A stretch of 6,980 nucleotides of DNA from positions 1-6,980 of the forward strand of contig DITO01000063.1 in the NCBI GenBank assembly GCA_002422065.1. Direction: 5' to 3'. The stretch comes from Erysipelotrichaceae bacterium UBA6182. Lineage in GTDB: Bacteria > Bacillota_I > Bacilli_A > Erysipelotrichales > Erysipelotrichaceae. Position 1 is the stretch's first letter, and every line of letters starts with the position of its first letter. A program made the translations under genes and the position numbers. Below are positions 1 through 5,960 of this stretch, piece after piece. A model generated the notes under the pieces. The model ran no database searches, was not told where the DNA came from, and was given only the letters and a program-made list of their open reading frames with translations.

Positions 1-907
1 CACTCACAATCCTAGTACCAGTTTCACCTCTTAATGCTTCACTTGCTTTATCTAGTAAGGTAATAATGGTTGTCTTATTCTTTTTCCCATTCACAAAATC
101 AAGTGCTGCTTCCACCTTAGGTAGCATTGAACCTGGCGCAAAATGACCTTCTTGAATGTATTGTTTTGTCTCTTCAATACTCATGGTTGATAACCATTTC
201 TGTGATGGTGTTCCATAATGTATCGCTACTTTTTCAACTGCAGTTAAAATAAATAGGACATCCACATCAAGTTGTGAAGCAAGTAATGAACTAGCACTAT
301 CTTTATCGATGACTGCTTCTATCCCTACATAACCTTGGTTAGTAGATACAACAGGTATTCCTCCACCACCAGCACATACCACGACATGATGATGTTTAAT
401 TGCATCCTGAATTGATTTTAGATTCGTAATATTCTTAGGTTTTGGTGATGCTACTACACGACGATACCCTCGTCCTGAATCTTCAATTACAGCAACGCCT
501 TGTGCTTGAAGTGCTTTTGCACTCTCTTCATCCATAAATGCTCCTATTGGTTTTGTAGGATGACTGAATGCTGAATCGTGTGGATCGACTTCAACCATTG
601 TTAAAACATAATCCACAGGAACATTAATACCTTCAGCTTTTAAAGCATGTTCAAGTTTTCTTGTTAAATCAAAACCAATATATCCCTGACTCATGGCAAC
701 ACTGACATGTAAAGGAATCTCAATTTCCTTATTCATGACTTGATGTATCTTACCCACTTGTGGACCATTACCATGAGTAATAATCACATCATGCCCTTCT
801 TTAACTAAGGATGCAATGATGTTGGCACTATGAGTTAATGCAACATCTTGTTCCTTTAAATCATTTCCTAAAGCATTGCCACCTAAGGCAATTACTATCT
901 TAGCCAT
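1..907 (-). CDS. arcC: Carbamate kinase (catabolic type), 3' end cut by window edge
   Basis: Carbamate kinase of the amino-acid kinase fold. It transfers the phosphate of carbamoyl phosphate to ADP in the cytoplasm, giving ATP plus carbamate, which breaks down to ammonia and CO2. The 302 visible residues carry the family landmarks: ALGGNAL (7-13), HGNGPQVG (45-52), SPKP (154-157), AGGGGIP (179-185), VIDKDSA (199-205) and GHFAPGSMLPK (254-264). A GTRIV near residue 297 is typical of the extreme C-terminus, so only a few residues and the stop are missing. By recalled similarity it looks closer to E. coli YqeA than to ArcC of the arginine deiminase pathway. The start at 907 is set by GGAGG at 914-918, 6 nt upstream. 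The gene overlaps the end of the DUF1116 gene by 8 bp. No arginine deiminase or ornithine carbamoyltransferase gene is in view. With the FdrA-family genes upstream, its carbamoyl phosphate probably comes from that complex. The function call is very secure; the pathway is inferred. Confidence 0.95.
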   Translation of the reverse strand, partial: MAKIVIALGGNALGNDLKEQDVALTHSANIIASLVKEGHDVIITHGNGPQVGKIHQVMNKEIEIPLHVSVAMSQGYIGFDLTRKLEHALKAEGINVPVDYVLTMVEVDPHDSAFSHPTKPIGAFMDEESAKALQAQGVAVIEDSGRGYRRVVASPKPKNITNLKSIQDAIKHHHVVVCAGGGGIPVVSTNQGYVGIEAVIDKDSASSLLASQLDVDVLFILTAVEKVAIHYGTPSQKWLSTMSIEETKQYIQEGHFAPGSMLPKVEAALDFVNGKKNKTTIITLLDKASEALRGETGTRIVS

Positions 908-2312
908 GGTTTTCCTCCATATATTCATCATTAAGTGCACTAAGTGCTTTCAAAAAGCATTCCATCGGTGGTGACACTATCCCTGCCCCTATTTGTCCTA
1001 CACCAGCCTCTTTATGAGCAATACCTGAGTTAATAATAGGTAATACTCCATGTTTAATAACTTTTAAAACATCTATACCTGTTGCAGTACCCATAAAGTT
1101 AAGAGCAGGTAGTGCAAATGCTGTATTTTCTTTCATTGTTATCGCAAACATACTTCGTGTATATTCCATCGCATCTTCAACTGTTCCACCTACGAATTGA
1201 GTAATGGCCGGTGATGCTCCCATTGCGAAGCCACCGATTCCTAAAGTCTCAGTAATTGTAGAGTCACCTAAATCAGGACTTGCATCTTCATCACTGAAAC
1301 CAGCAAACAATAATCCTTGAACCATATTAGCAGGCGCAGTAAACCATGTTTGTTTCCCTAATCCACTAATTCTTAAACCAAAGTCAACCCCATTACGAGC
1401 CATGGTAGTGACTAATGTAGAATATTCAACCCCGTGAGCAGCTTCTAACATTGACTTAGCCGCTGGCATGGAAAGATTAAGGAAGTAATGGTCATTGTTT
1501 TGAATAAATGAAATGACTCTTTGAATGTGATCTCGTTTGAATGGTGTATTTAATAAGGGATTTACTATTTCTTTAAAGAAAAGACTTGTGGCTGCTTTAT
1601 TACGATTATGACATTCATCTCCCATTTGTACTGCTTGCGCAATAAGCACTTTTAAATCAATACCTAAAGGGACATTAAAGAGTGCCGCTTTAAGGACTGG
1701 CATAAACTCATCTTTAATCCAATGAAGACGTGTTAAAACTGATTCATCATATGCACCAAATCGTAGTACTTTTCCAAGTCCTTCATTTATTGTGCAATAG
1801 GCTTTATTTCCAAATGGTTTGTTTAAGATAACATGCACTGGCATACTTGCAGAGATCACCCCTGCCATGGGTCCAACCGCATTATAATGTTGTGCCGGTG
1901 AAAACTCGATATTTCCACTCGCGGCTAGAGCTTTTGCTTCTTCAATAGTATTTGCTTTCTTTTCATAAAGTAAAGCTCCTATAATAGCCCCTTGCATGGG
2001 TCCACACATTCTATTCCATTCAATTGGTGGCCCAGCATGTAAAATTAAGTTTTCGTGCATCCCTTCAATCATGTCTTTTGCAAGTCCGATATCCACAAGA
2101 TAAGGATGTCCCTGCAAAACAATCGATACTGCTTTTTCATTGGCTTCTTGAACTCTTGACTCTTTACTCAACTTATCAAGAGCTTGTATAAGCTTATGAT
2201 CTCCATTGGCTAATGGTGCCCATTTAACTTGGGTTACTTTTTGATTCTGCAAAACTAAATCATCATAAAATAATCTTGTTCCAATATTGACAAAATGGTG
2301 ATGATTACTCAT
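900..2312 (-). CDS. DUF1116 protein, YlbE/YahG/AllG family carbamoyltransferase subunit
   Basis: A 470-residue protein of the DUF1116 family, close in length to E. coli YahG (about 472 as recalled). Conserved blocks visible are LHAGPPIEW...CGPMQGA (91-109), QMGDECHNRN (229-238), NGVDFGLRISG (307-317), DLGDSTITET followed by GIGGFAMGASPAI (347-370), and GVGQIGAGIVSPP (437-449). No signal peptide or clear membrane segment is seen. In E. coli the paralogue YlbE (AllG) was reported as one subunit of a three-part oxamate carbamoyltransferase; the substrate here is not shown by sequence. The start at 2312 (MSNHHHF) is preferred over a 21-residue longer reading because AAAGGAG (2319-2325) lies 6 nt upstream and the start falls 1 bp after the stop of the FdrA-family gene. 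The longer reading would overlap that gene by about 60 bp. The 3' end overlaps the carbamate kinase gene by 8 bp, which suggests coupled translation. Confidence 0.93.
   Translation of the reverse strand: MSNHHHFVNIGTRLFYDDLVLQNQKVTQVKWAPLANGDHKLIQALDKLSKESRVQEANEKAVSIVLQGHPYLVDIGLAKDMIEGMHENLILHAGPPIEWNRMCGPMQGAIIGALLYEKKANTIEEAKALAASGNIEFSPAQHYNAVGPMAGVISASMPVHVILNKPFGNKAYCTINEGLGKVLRFGAYDESVLTRLHWIKDEFMPVLKAALFNVPLGIDLKVLIAQAVQMGDECHNRNKAATSLFFKEIVNPLLNTPFKRDHIQRVISFIQNNDHYFLNLSMPAAKSMLEAAHGVEYSTLVTTMARNGVDFGLRISGLGKQTWFTAPANMVQGLLFAGFSDEDASPDLGDSTITETLGIGGFAMGASPAITQFVGGTVEDAMEYTRSMFAITMKENTAFALPALNFMGTATGIDVLKVIKHGVLPIINSGIAHKEAGVGQIGAGIVSPPMECFLKALSALNDEYMEENHG
914..918 (-). promoter_or_regulatory. 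Ribosome binding site for carbamate kinase, inside the DUF1116 gene
   Basis: GGAGG on the minus strand, 6 nt before the ATG at 907. It lies within the codons for the C-terminal MEENHG of the DUF1116 protein, which is consistent with coupled translation of the two genes. Confidence 0.85.
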
Positions 2313-2313
2313 G

Positions 2314-3834
2314 TTAAACTCCTTTCTTAATGAGTGAAGCGACAAGTTCACAGGCATGTAAGTTACTTTGTGCAACTTTTACACCAATAGATTCTAAAGC
2401 TTCAACATTACTTTCAAATCCTTGTTTATCTTTTGATGTGGCACAAACGTAGGCGACAATATCGAATGAGCGTTCCTTCTCCACTTCAAATGCTTCTTTT
2501 AACGTATCCAAGCTTTCTTGTACTGCTTGTGGATGCGCACCATATCCTAAAACAAAATCAAGTAAGATTACACGTGTTGTCTCAAGCTTAGCAGCATTGA
2601 GTATCCAATCATGGCGTAAAGAAGGTTCAATCATTGGGTGTGGTCGACCATTTGTGAATTCATCATCTCCTAAATCGAGTAGAACATGCGTTGTTCCATC
2701 TACATGATGAGTAACATGATCATCATGTCTTAAGTTGCTCTTTATTGTTCCTAGTGGTGATAACTGATCAAGAGCTTCATAACAAAGTGTTCCTCCACAA
2801 TAAAGTCCAACGATATATTGATTAGGATTCACTTCCACTGATGATACCTTTGATGATTTAAGTTCTGGTAAAGTTCCTTTGTAAGATGGAGACAGTGAAA
2901 CTGCCTTATGTGCAGCTTCATATAAACTTGATGCATAGTGAATATTACCTTCATCATGCATGGTTTCTTTATTACCTAAGAAACATACTACACATGGTTT
3001 ATCAATTGACTTTAACTGATTAAGGATAAGATCTCTCACTTTTAAAGCAGGTGGTTTAGACACACAAACAATGACTTTAGTATTGTCATCTTCACTAAGT
3101 CGACGAATACCTTCGCGCATCATAAGACCATTCACCGCAAGTGATAAATCACGCCCACCTGTTCCTATCGCATCGGTAATTCCTCCACCTAGACGATCAA
3201 TTTGAACCATAACTTCTTGTGAACCTGTCCCACTTGCAGCAACTATTCCAATGTCACCACGTGTGACTTCATTCGCAAAGCATAAACCTACACCATCAAA
3301 TACTGCAGTTCCACAGTCTGGTCCCATAACTAAACGACCATGATCAAAGGCATATTGTTTAAGAGCAACTTCTTCTTCTAGACTCATGTTGTCAGAGAAA
3401 ATCATGACATCCATATCGTTCTCAAGAGCAATCTGTGCTTCACGTGCCACATATTGACCAGGGATTGAAAAGATAGCTACAGTAGGTTTTAACTCATCAT
3501 TCACGACACTTTCAAGTGAAGTGTACACTTTATCTTGTTGAGTTGCTTTGTCTTTCTTTCCCCCACCTGAGAGTGTGTCAAGTATATGATCAAAGATTTC
3601 TTGAGTTCTATCACTATCTTGTGTAATGACACCAATCAGTAAGTCATTCACTGTCGAAGTATTTAGTTCTTCTACAGCGAGTCCTACTTGCTCAACAATC
3701 GCTTTGTTCATATCTGTGGCCATAGCAATGACAACTTCAACTACACCTTCTTGTTTCTTAACCTTTGCAGCTAAAGACATTAGGCTCACTGAATCTACAT
3801 ACCTATTCTTAAATATTCGTGTTTGTTTATGCAT
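2314..3834 (-). CDS. fdrA: FdrA family protein (YahF/AllF-like, succinyl-CoA synthetase-like fold)
   Basis: A 506-residue FdrA-family protein related to acyl-CoA synthetase (succinyl-CoA synthetase-like) domains, similar in size to E. coli YahF (about 515) and shorter than FdrA (about 555). The N-terminus has DSVSLMSLAAKV (14-25), the family start signature. Then come MGPDCGTA (170-177), the glycine-rich nucleotide-binding-like ASGTGSQEV (200-208), IGTGGRDLS (223-231) and VSKPPA (258-263). The C-terminal half has GLYCGGTLC (343-351), LDLGDD...NGRPHPMI (386-402) and DFVLGYGAHPQ (426-436). E. coli FdrA has been described as AllF, a subunit of oxamate carbamoyltransferase; the old name came from a supposed role in suppressing ftsH defects. 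The start at 3834 has AAGGAG (3841-3846) 6 nt upstream. It overlaps the upstream DUF2877 gene by 8 bp and is followed after 1 bp by the DUF1116 gene. The three proteins very likely form one complex. The family call is secure; the substrate is open. Confidence 0.94.
   Translation of the reverse strand: MHKQTRIFKNRYVDSVSLMSLAAKVKKQEGVVEVVIAMATDMNKAIVEQVGLAVEELNTSTVNDLLIGVITQDSDRTQEIFDHILDTLSGGGKKDKATQQDKVYTSLESVVNDELKPTVAIFSIPGQYVAREAQIALENDMDVMIFSDNMSLEEEVALKQYAFDHGRLVMGPDCGTAVFDGVGLCFANEVTRGDIGIVAASGTGSQEVMVQIDRLGGGITDAIGTGGRDLSLAVNGLMMREGIRRLSEDDNTKVIVCVSKPPALKVRDLILNQLKSIDKPCVVCFLGNKETMHDEGNIHYASSLYEAAHKAVSLSPSYKGTLPELKSSKVSSVEVNPNQYIVGLYCGGTLCYEALDQLSPLGTIKSNLRHDDHVTHHVDGTTHVLLDLGDDEFTNGRPHPMIEPSLRHDWILNAAKLETTRVILLDFVLGYGAHPQAVQESLDTLKEAFEVEKERSFDIVAYVCATSKDKQGFESNVEALESIGVKVAQSNLHACELVASLIKKGV
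2319..2325 (-). promoter_or_regulatory. Ribosome binding site fixing the DUF1116 gene start
   Basis: AAAGGAG on the minus strand with a 6-nt spacer to the ATG at 2312. It overlaps the last codons of the FdrA-family gene and decides against the longer upstream reading, which has no comparable site. Confidence 0.85.
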
Positions 3835-4657
3835 ACGTTGCTCCTTTTTTTATCATAAAGTAATACATTAAAACCCCTACTATAAAGTCATAACCTGAAG
3901 TATGTCCTAAGGTAGAACACCACTTTGCACATTCTTTAACATCTTTATCTAGTGATATTGCTTGTATAAGCTGTGCTTGATAATCATTAAACCTTCCATT
4001 AAACGCATGCCTTAACATGCTTTGACTAACATCGGTTGTCTGTGTAAGTTGTGGTTCACAAAGTTTAAAGAGTACATGCACAAATCCTAAATGATTAAAT
4101 GCATGAGCCATAGCTAACATCCCTACCAAGACATCATCACCACTCGGTGTTAAACCATGTCCACATCCAATGAAATCTTTACATTCATGAATATCAAAAG
4201 AAGAAAGATATGACTTTAGTTTCTTAATGAAGTAGACACTTATAAGGTCATCATGTTCATGAAACACACCCATTGCACCTTCATGTATTGTTTGCTTGAT
4301 ACTCCATGTCAGCAGTGTCTGACAACCATTTAAGACAGTTTCAGATAACTTAAAATTATCACTAATGGATCCAAGAGATTGCACTGATAAGTCTTTAAAC
4401 TGTATAACTAAATCTCCTATATGAAGTTGATCATTTCTTACAATGCATTCCATATTGTGCTCAATTTGATGATTAGAAAATGACTTCAAATTGCAAACCC
4501 ATGTTAATGGAGCTTTAGGTTTAGAATCTGACACAAGTGTCATCATTGAATGATGGTTAACAAGGTTTATAGCATGTTCAAAAACACTATGAACAAGTAT
4601 TGGTCCATCATTCATGATTTGATTAAGTGCTGGATCATACCATTGAACAGTTACCAT
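3827..4657 (-). CDS. DUF2877 protein, YlbF/YahE/AllH family carbamoyltransferase subunit
   Basis: A 276-residue protein, first gene of the leftward operon. The family hallmark GCGHGLTPSGDDVLVG lies at 164-179 (pattern GxGxGLTPSGDDxLxG), with a second conserved block GHTSGYD at 251-257. E. coli YahE (about 287 residues) and YlbF (AllH) carry the same motif next to FdrA- and DUF1116-family partners, and AllH was reported as a subunit of oxamate carbamoyltransferase. The N-terminal 150 residues are poorly conserved and I see no recognisable motif there. No signal peptide is visible. The start at 4657 is supported by AAGGCGGTG at 4663-4671, one base off the ideal AAGGAGGTG, 5 nt upstream; no earlier in-frame start is open. 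The last codons (KKGATYA) contain the Shine-Dalgarno site and start codon of the FdrA-family gene, giving an 8-bp overlap. A run of seven A sits in these codons. Confidence 0.9.
   Translation of the reverse strand: MVTVQWYDPALNQIMNDGPILVHSVFEHAINLVNHHSMMTLVSDSKPKAPLTWVCNLKSFSNHQIEHNMECIVRNDQLHIGDLVIQFKDLSVQSLGSISDNFKLSETVLNGCQTLLTWSIKQTIHEGAMGVFHEHDDLISVYFIKKLKSYLSSFDIHECKDFIGCGHGLTPSGDDVLVGMLAMAHAFNHLGFVHVLFKLCEPQLTQTTDVSQSMLRHAFNGRFNDYQAQLIQAISLDKDVKECAKWCSTLGHTSGYDFIVGVLMYYFMIKKGATYA
3841..3846 (-). promoter_or_regulatory. Ribosome binding site for the FdrA-family gene, embedded in the DUF2877 gene
   Basis: AAGGAG on the minus strand, 6 nt before the ATG at 3834. It lies inside the last codons of the DUF2877 gene, just after a seven-A run (3845-3851 on the complement). 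Ribosomes finishing the upstream gene cover this site, so translational coupling is likely. Confidence 0.85.
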
Positions 4658-4681
4658 AAGTGCACCGCCTTACCCATGCTT

Positions 4682-4711
4682 AGTGTAGCATTTCATCTTA
4701 AGGTCAGTCAT
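4682..4711 (-). promoter_or_regulatory. Candidate promoter of the leftward carbamoyltransferase operon
   Basis: On the minus strand, TGC followed by TACACT (-10 at 4682-4687) forms an extended -10 pattern (TGn plus hexamer). An ATGACT (4706-4711) 18 bp upstream matches four of six -35 bases. Transcription would start near 4675, leaving a short leader of about 18 nt that still contains the ribosome binding site. The -10 is weak (4 of 6), and a GATAAT at 4710-4715 is an alternative without a convincing -35. Moderate to low confidence. Confidence 0.35.
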
Positions 4712-4728
4712 TATCAACTCTTTACGAT

Positions 4729-4742
4729 ATAAAGCGCTTTCT
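4729..4742. promoter_or_regulatory. cre-like palindrome (possible CcpA or LacI-family operator)
   Basis: A perfect 10-bp palindrome AAAGCGCTTT (4731-4740) sits in the divergent control region. Over 14 bp it fits the catabolite-responsive element consensus TGWAARCGYTWNCW at 12 positions on either strand, missing two outer bases. The central AAnCGnTT is also the common core of other LacI-family operators. It lies about 55-65 bp upstream of the candidate leftward transcription start and about 110-120 bp upstream of the psuK start, so it could serve either operon. Recognised by pattern only. Confidence 0.5.
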
Positions 4743-4746
4743 TTTA

Positions 4747-4765
4747 TAGTTTTAATACAAAACTA
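4747..4765. repeat. Inverted repeat TAGTTTT-5-AAAACTA in the control region
   Basis: Perfect 7-bp arms (4747-4753 and 4759-4765) around a 5-bp spacer. The right arm is shared with the 15-bp palindrome at 4758-4772, so the two elements overlap. No T-tract or gene end is nearby, so an operator is more likely than a terminator. The regulator is not known. Confidence 0.45.
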
Positions 4766-4772
4766 AGTTTTG
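4758..4772. promoter_or_regulatory. 15-bp perfect palindrome CAAAACTAAGTTTTG, probable operator
   Basis: CAAAACT and AGTTTTG form perfect 7-bp arms around a single central A. The dyad is roughly midway between the two divergent start codons (about 100 bp from one and 117 bp from the other). The half-site AAAACTA recurs at 4806-4812 and, degenerate and inverted, at 4857-4863. A dimeric DNA-binding protein is the simplest reader; the winged-helix domain of the adjacent kinase is one candidate. Confidence 0.5.
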
Positions 4773-4817
4773 ATACTTTGAGCATCATAAGAATAAATCA
4801 ATAAAAAAACTAAGACC

Positions 4818-4845
4818 TTGCGAAAGGTTGAAGATGTGATATAAT
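4818..4845 (+). promoter_or_regulatory. Promoter of the psuK-psuG operon (extended -10)
   Basis: A consensus TATAAT at 4840-4845 is preceded by TGA, giving the extended -10 TGnTATAAT. A TTGCGA at 4818-4823 (four of six -35 bases) lies 16 bp upstream. Transcription would start near 4852, giving a leader of about 37 nt to the ATG at 4889. An ACCTT/AAGGT inverted repeat (4815-4828) covers the -35. This is the strongest promoter in the window. Confidence 0.75.
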
Positions 4846-4851
4846 AAGCAT

Positions 4852-4870
4852 ATGTTTAGTTTATAAACAT
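4852..4870. promoter_or_regulatory. Inverted repeat at the psuK transcription start, probable operator or leader hairpin
   Basis: ATGTTTA (4852-4858) and TAAACAT (4864-4870) form perfect 7-bp arms with a 5-bp spacer, starting at the predicted +1 and ending just before the ribosome binding site (AAGGAG, 4875-4880). A repressor bound here would block initiation or early elongation. As RNA it would be only a weak AT-rich hairpin, so a DNA operator is the better reading. Confidence 0.5.
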
Positions 4871-4888
4871 TAATAAGGAGATTAAGAT

Positions 4889-5959
4889 ATGACTCAGCGA
4901 GAAAAAGAAATTGTTAATATTTTGAAAGAAGAGCCTACTATCTCTCAAGATGATCTAGCAAAGCGTTTGAATATAACCCGCTCTTCTGTGGCTGTTCACA
5001 TTACAAATCTTATTAAAAAGGGAATTGTTCTTGGTAAAGGGTACATTGTGAATGAAGAACCTTATATTGTCGTTATCGGAGGATCTAATATCGATATTCA
5101 AGGTATACCTTATAGTCCTTTGATTGATAATGATTCCAATATTGGACACGTGAATATCTCATTGGGTGGTGTCGCAAGAAACATTGCAGAAAACACAACT
5201 CGTCTTAATATTCCAACACGACTCATTAGTGTGATTGGTCAAGATTTATATGGTCAAAGCATTTTAAATCATGCTTCTAGTATTGGACTTCACATGAATG
5301 ATACTTTAGTAGTATCAAATCAAAAGACATCCACATACTTAAGCATTCTTGATCATCATCATGATTTAGCAATCGCAATCAATGCTATGGATATCATGGA
5401 ATCTTTAACTAAAGAGTATTTACAAAGTAAAAAACGCCTAATTGAACATGCACAGCTTATTGTATGTGACACTAATGTTAGTGAATCAGTCTTAGAAATG
5501 TTGTTTACTATTGCTAAAGGTATACCTATCTTTGTGGATACTGTTTCCACAACTAAAGCGCTGAAAATAAAACCTTACTTATCTATGATTCACACGATAA
5601 AACCTAACAAAGCAGAACTTTATGCATTATTGGATGCTCCATTAACGATGGATATTATGACATGTGCTCAATTGCTACCAACACCTTATGCATATATCTC
5701 TCTAGGACATGAAGGCGTACTAATTAAGGATCATAATACACTCACTCACATTCCTACTCCCCCACTCGAAGTAGCGAATGCAACGGGTGCTGGTGACGCT
5801 TTTATGGCAGGACTTGTCTATGCTACTCTAAACCATGAAAGCACTCTAAATAGTGCCTATCTTGCGATGAGTGCCTCACGCATTGCGCTTCAAAGTGAAT
5901 CTACCATTTCAGATCAAATGAGCGAAGCTCAATTACTAAAAACCTTAAAGGAGACCTAA
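4889..5959 (+). CDS. psuK: Pseudouridine kinase with N-terminal winged-helix domain (PfkB family)
   Basis: Phosphorylates pseudouridine to pseudouridine 5'-phosphate with ATP, in the cytoplasm. The 356 residues split into an N-terminal winged helix-turn-helix (about 1-53; REKEIVNILKEEPTISQDDL and a recognition-helix-like TRSSVAVHITNLIKKG) and a PfkB sugar-kinase domain (about 57-356). The kinase shows GGSNIDIQG (64-72), the first PfkB signature GGVARNIAEN (93-102), STYLSILD (148-155), AINAMDI (163-169), IKPNKAEL (237-244) and the second signature NATGAGDAFMAG (297-308) with catalytic-base Asp303. The kinase part resembles E. coli PsuK (about 313 residues, no HTH); the fused HTH resembles E. 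coli YeiI, but unlike YeiI the GAGD motif is intact. AAGGAG at 4875-4880 sits 8 nt before the start. psuG follows after 1 bp, which fixes the substrate better than sequence alone. The HTH may regulate its own operon; that is inferred. Other nucleosides cannot be excluded. Confidence 0.9.
   Translation: MTQREKEIVNILKEEPTISQDDLAKRLNITRSSVAVHITNLIKKGIVLGKGYIVNEEPYIVVIGGSNIDIQGIPYSPLIDNDSNIGHVNISLGGVARNIAENTTRLNIPTRLISVIGQDLYGQSILNHASSIGLHMNDTLVVSNQKTSTYLSILDHHHDLAIAINAMDIMESLTKEYLQSKKRLIEHAQLIVCDTNVSESVLEMLFTIAKGIPIFVDTVSTTKALKIKPYLSMIHTIKPNKAELYALLDAPLTMDIMTCAQLLPTPYAYISLGHEGVLIKDHNTLTHIPTPPLEVANATGAGDAFMAGLVYATLNHESTLNSAYLAMSASRIALQSESTISDQMSEAQLLKTLKET
5947..5953 (+). promoter_or_regulatory. 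Ribosome binding site for psuG inside the end of psuK
   Basis: AAAGGAG with a 7-nt spacer to the ATG at 5961. It lies within the last codons of psuK, whose stop is 1 bp before the psuG start, so the two genes are co-transcribed and probably translationally coupled. Confidence 0.85.
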
Positions 5960-5960
5960 A

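Noticed and set aside
1..907. Carbamate kinase as part of an arginine deiminase operon
   Set aside because: No arcA, arcB or arcD gene is nearby, and the upstream partners are FdrA, DUF1116 and DUF2877 proteins, which form a different carbamoyl-phosphate source.
2313..2375. Longer start for the DUF1116 gene, 21 residues upstream
   Set aside because: It would overlap the FdrA-family gene by about 60 bp, while the start at 2312 has AAAGGAG at ideal spacing and begins the protein where the family normally does.
3626..3871. Plus-strand open frame of 81 codons opposite the FdrA-family gene start
   Set aside because: It lies antisense to two well-supported overlapping genes, has no ribosome binding site I can see, and its low-complexity Ser/Thr-rich translation looks like a shadow frame.
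4550..4732. Plus-strand open frame of 60 codons across the DUF2877 gene start and control region
   Set aside because: Mostly antisense to the DUF2877 gene, no convincing ribosome binding site, and it would cover the candidate leftward promoter.
4803..4828. Minus-strand hairpin ACCTT/AAGGT followed by a T-run, read as a terminator
   Set aside because: The stem is only 5 bp, the T-run starts several bases after it, and no minus-strand gene lies upstream to need it; it overlaps the psuK -35, so an operator or chance is more likely.
4846..4888. Riboswitch or leader-peptide attenuator before psuK
   Set aside because: The predicted leader is only about 37 nt with one weak AT-rich hairpin, too short for a known aptamer plus expression platform.
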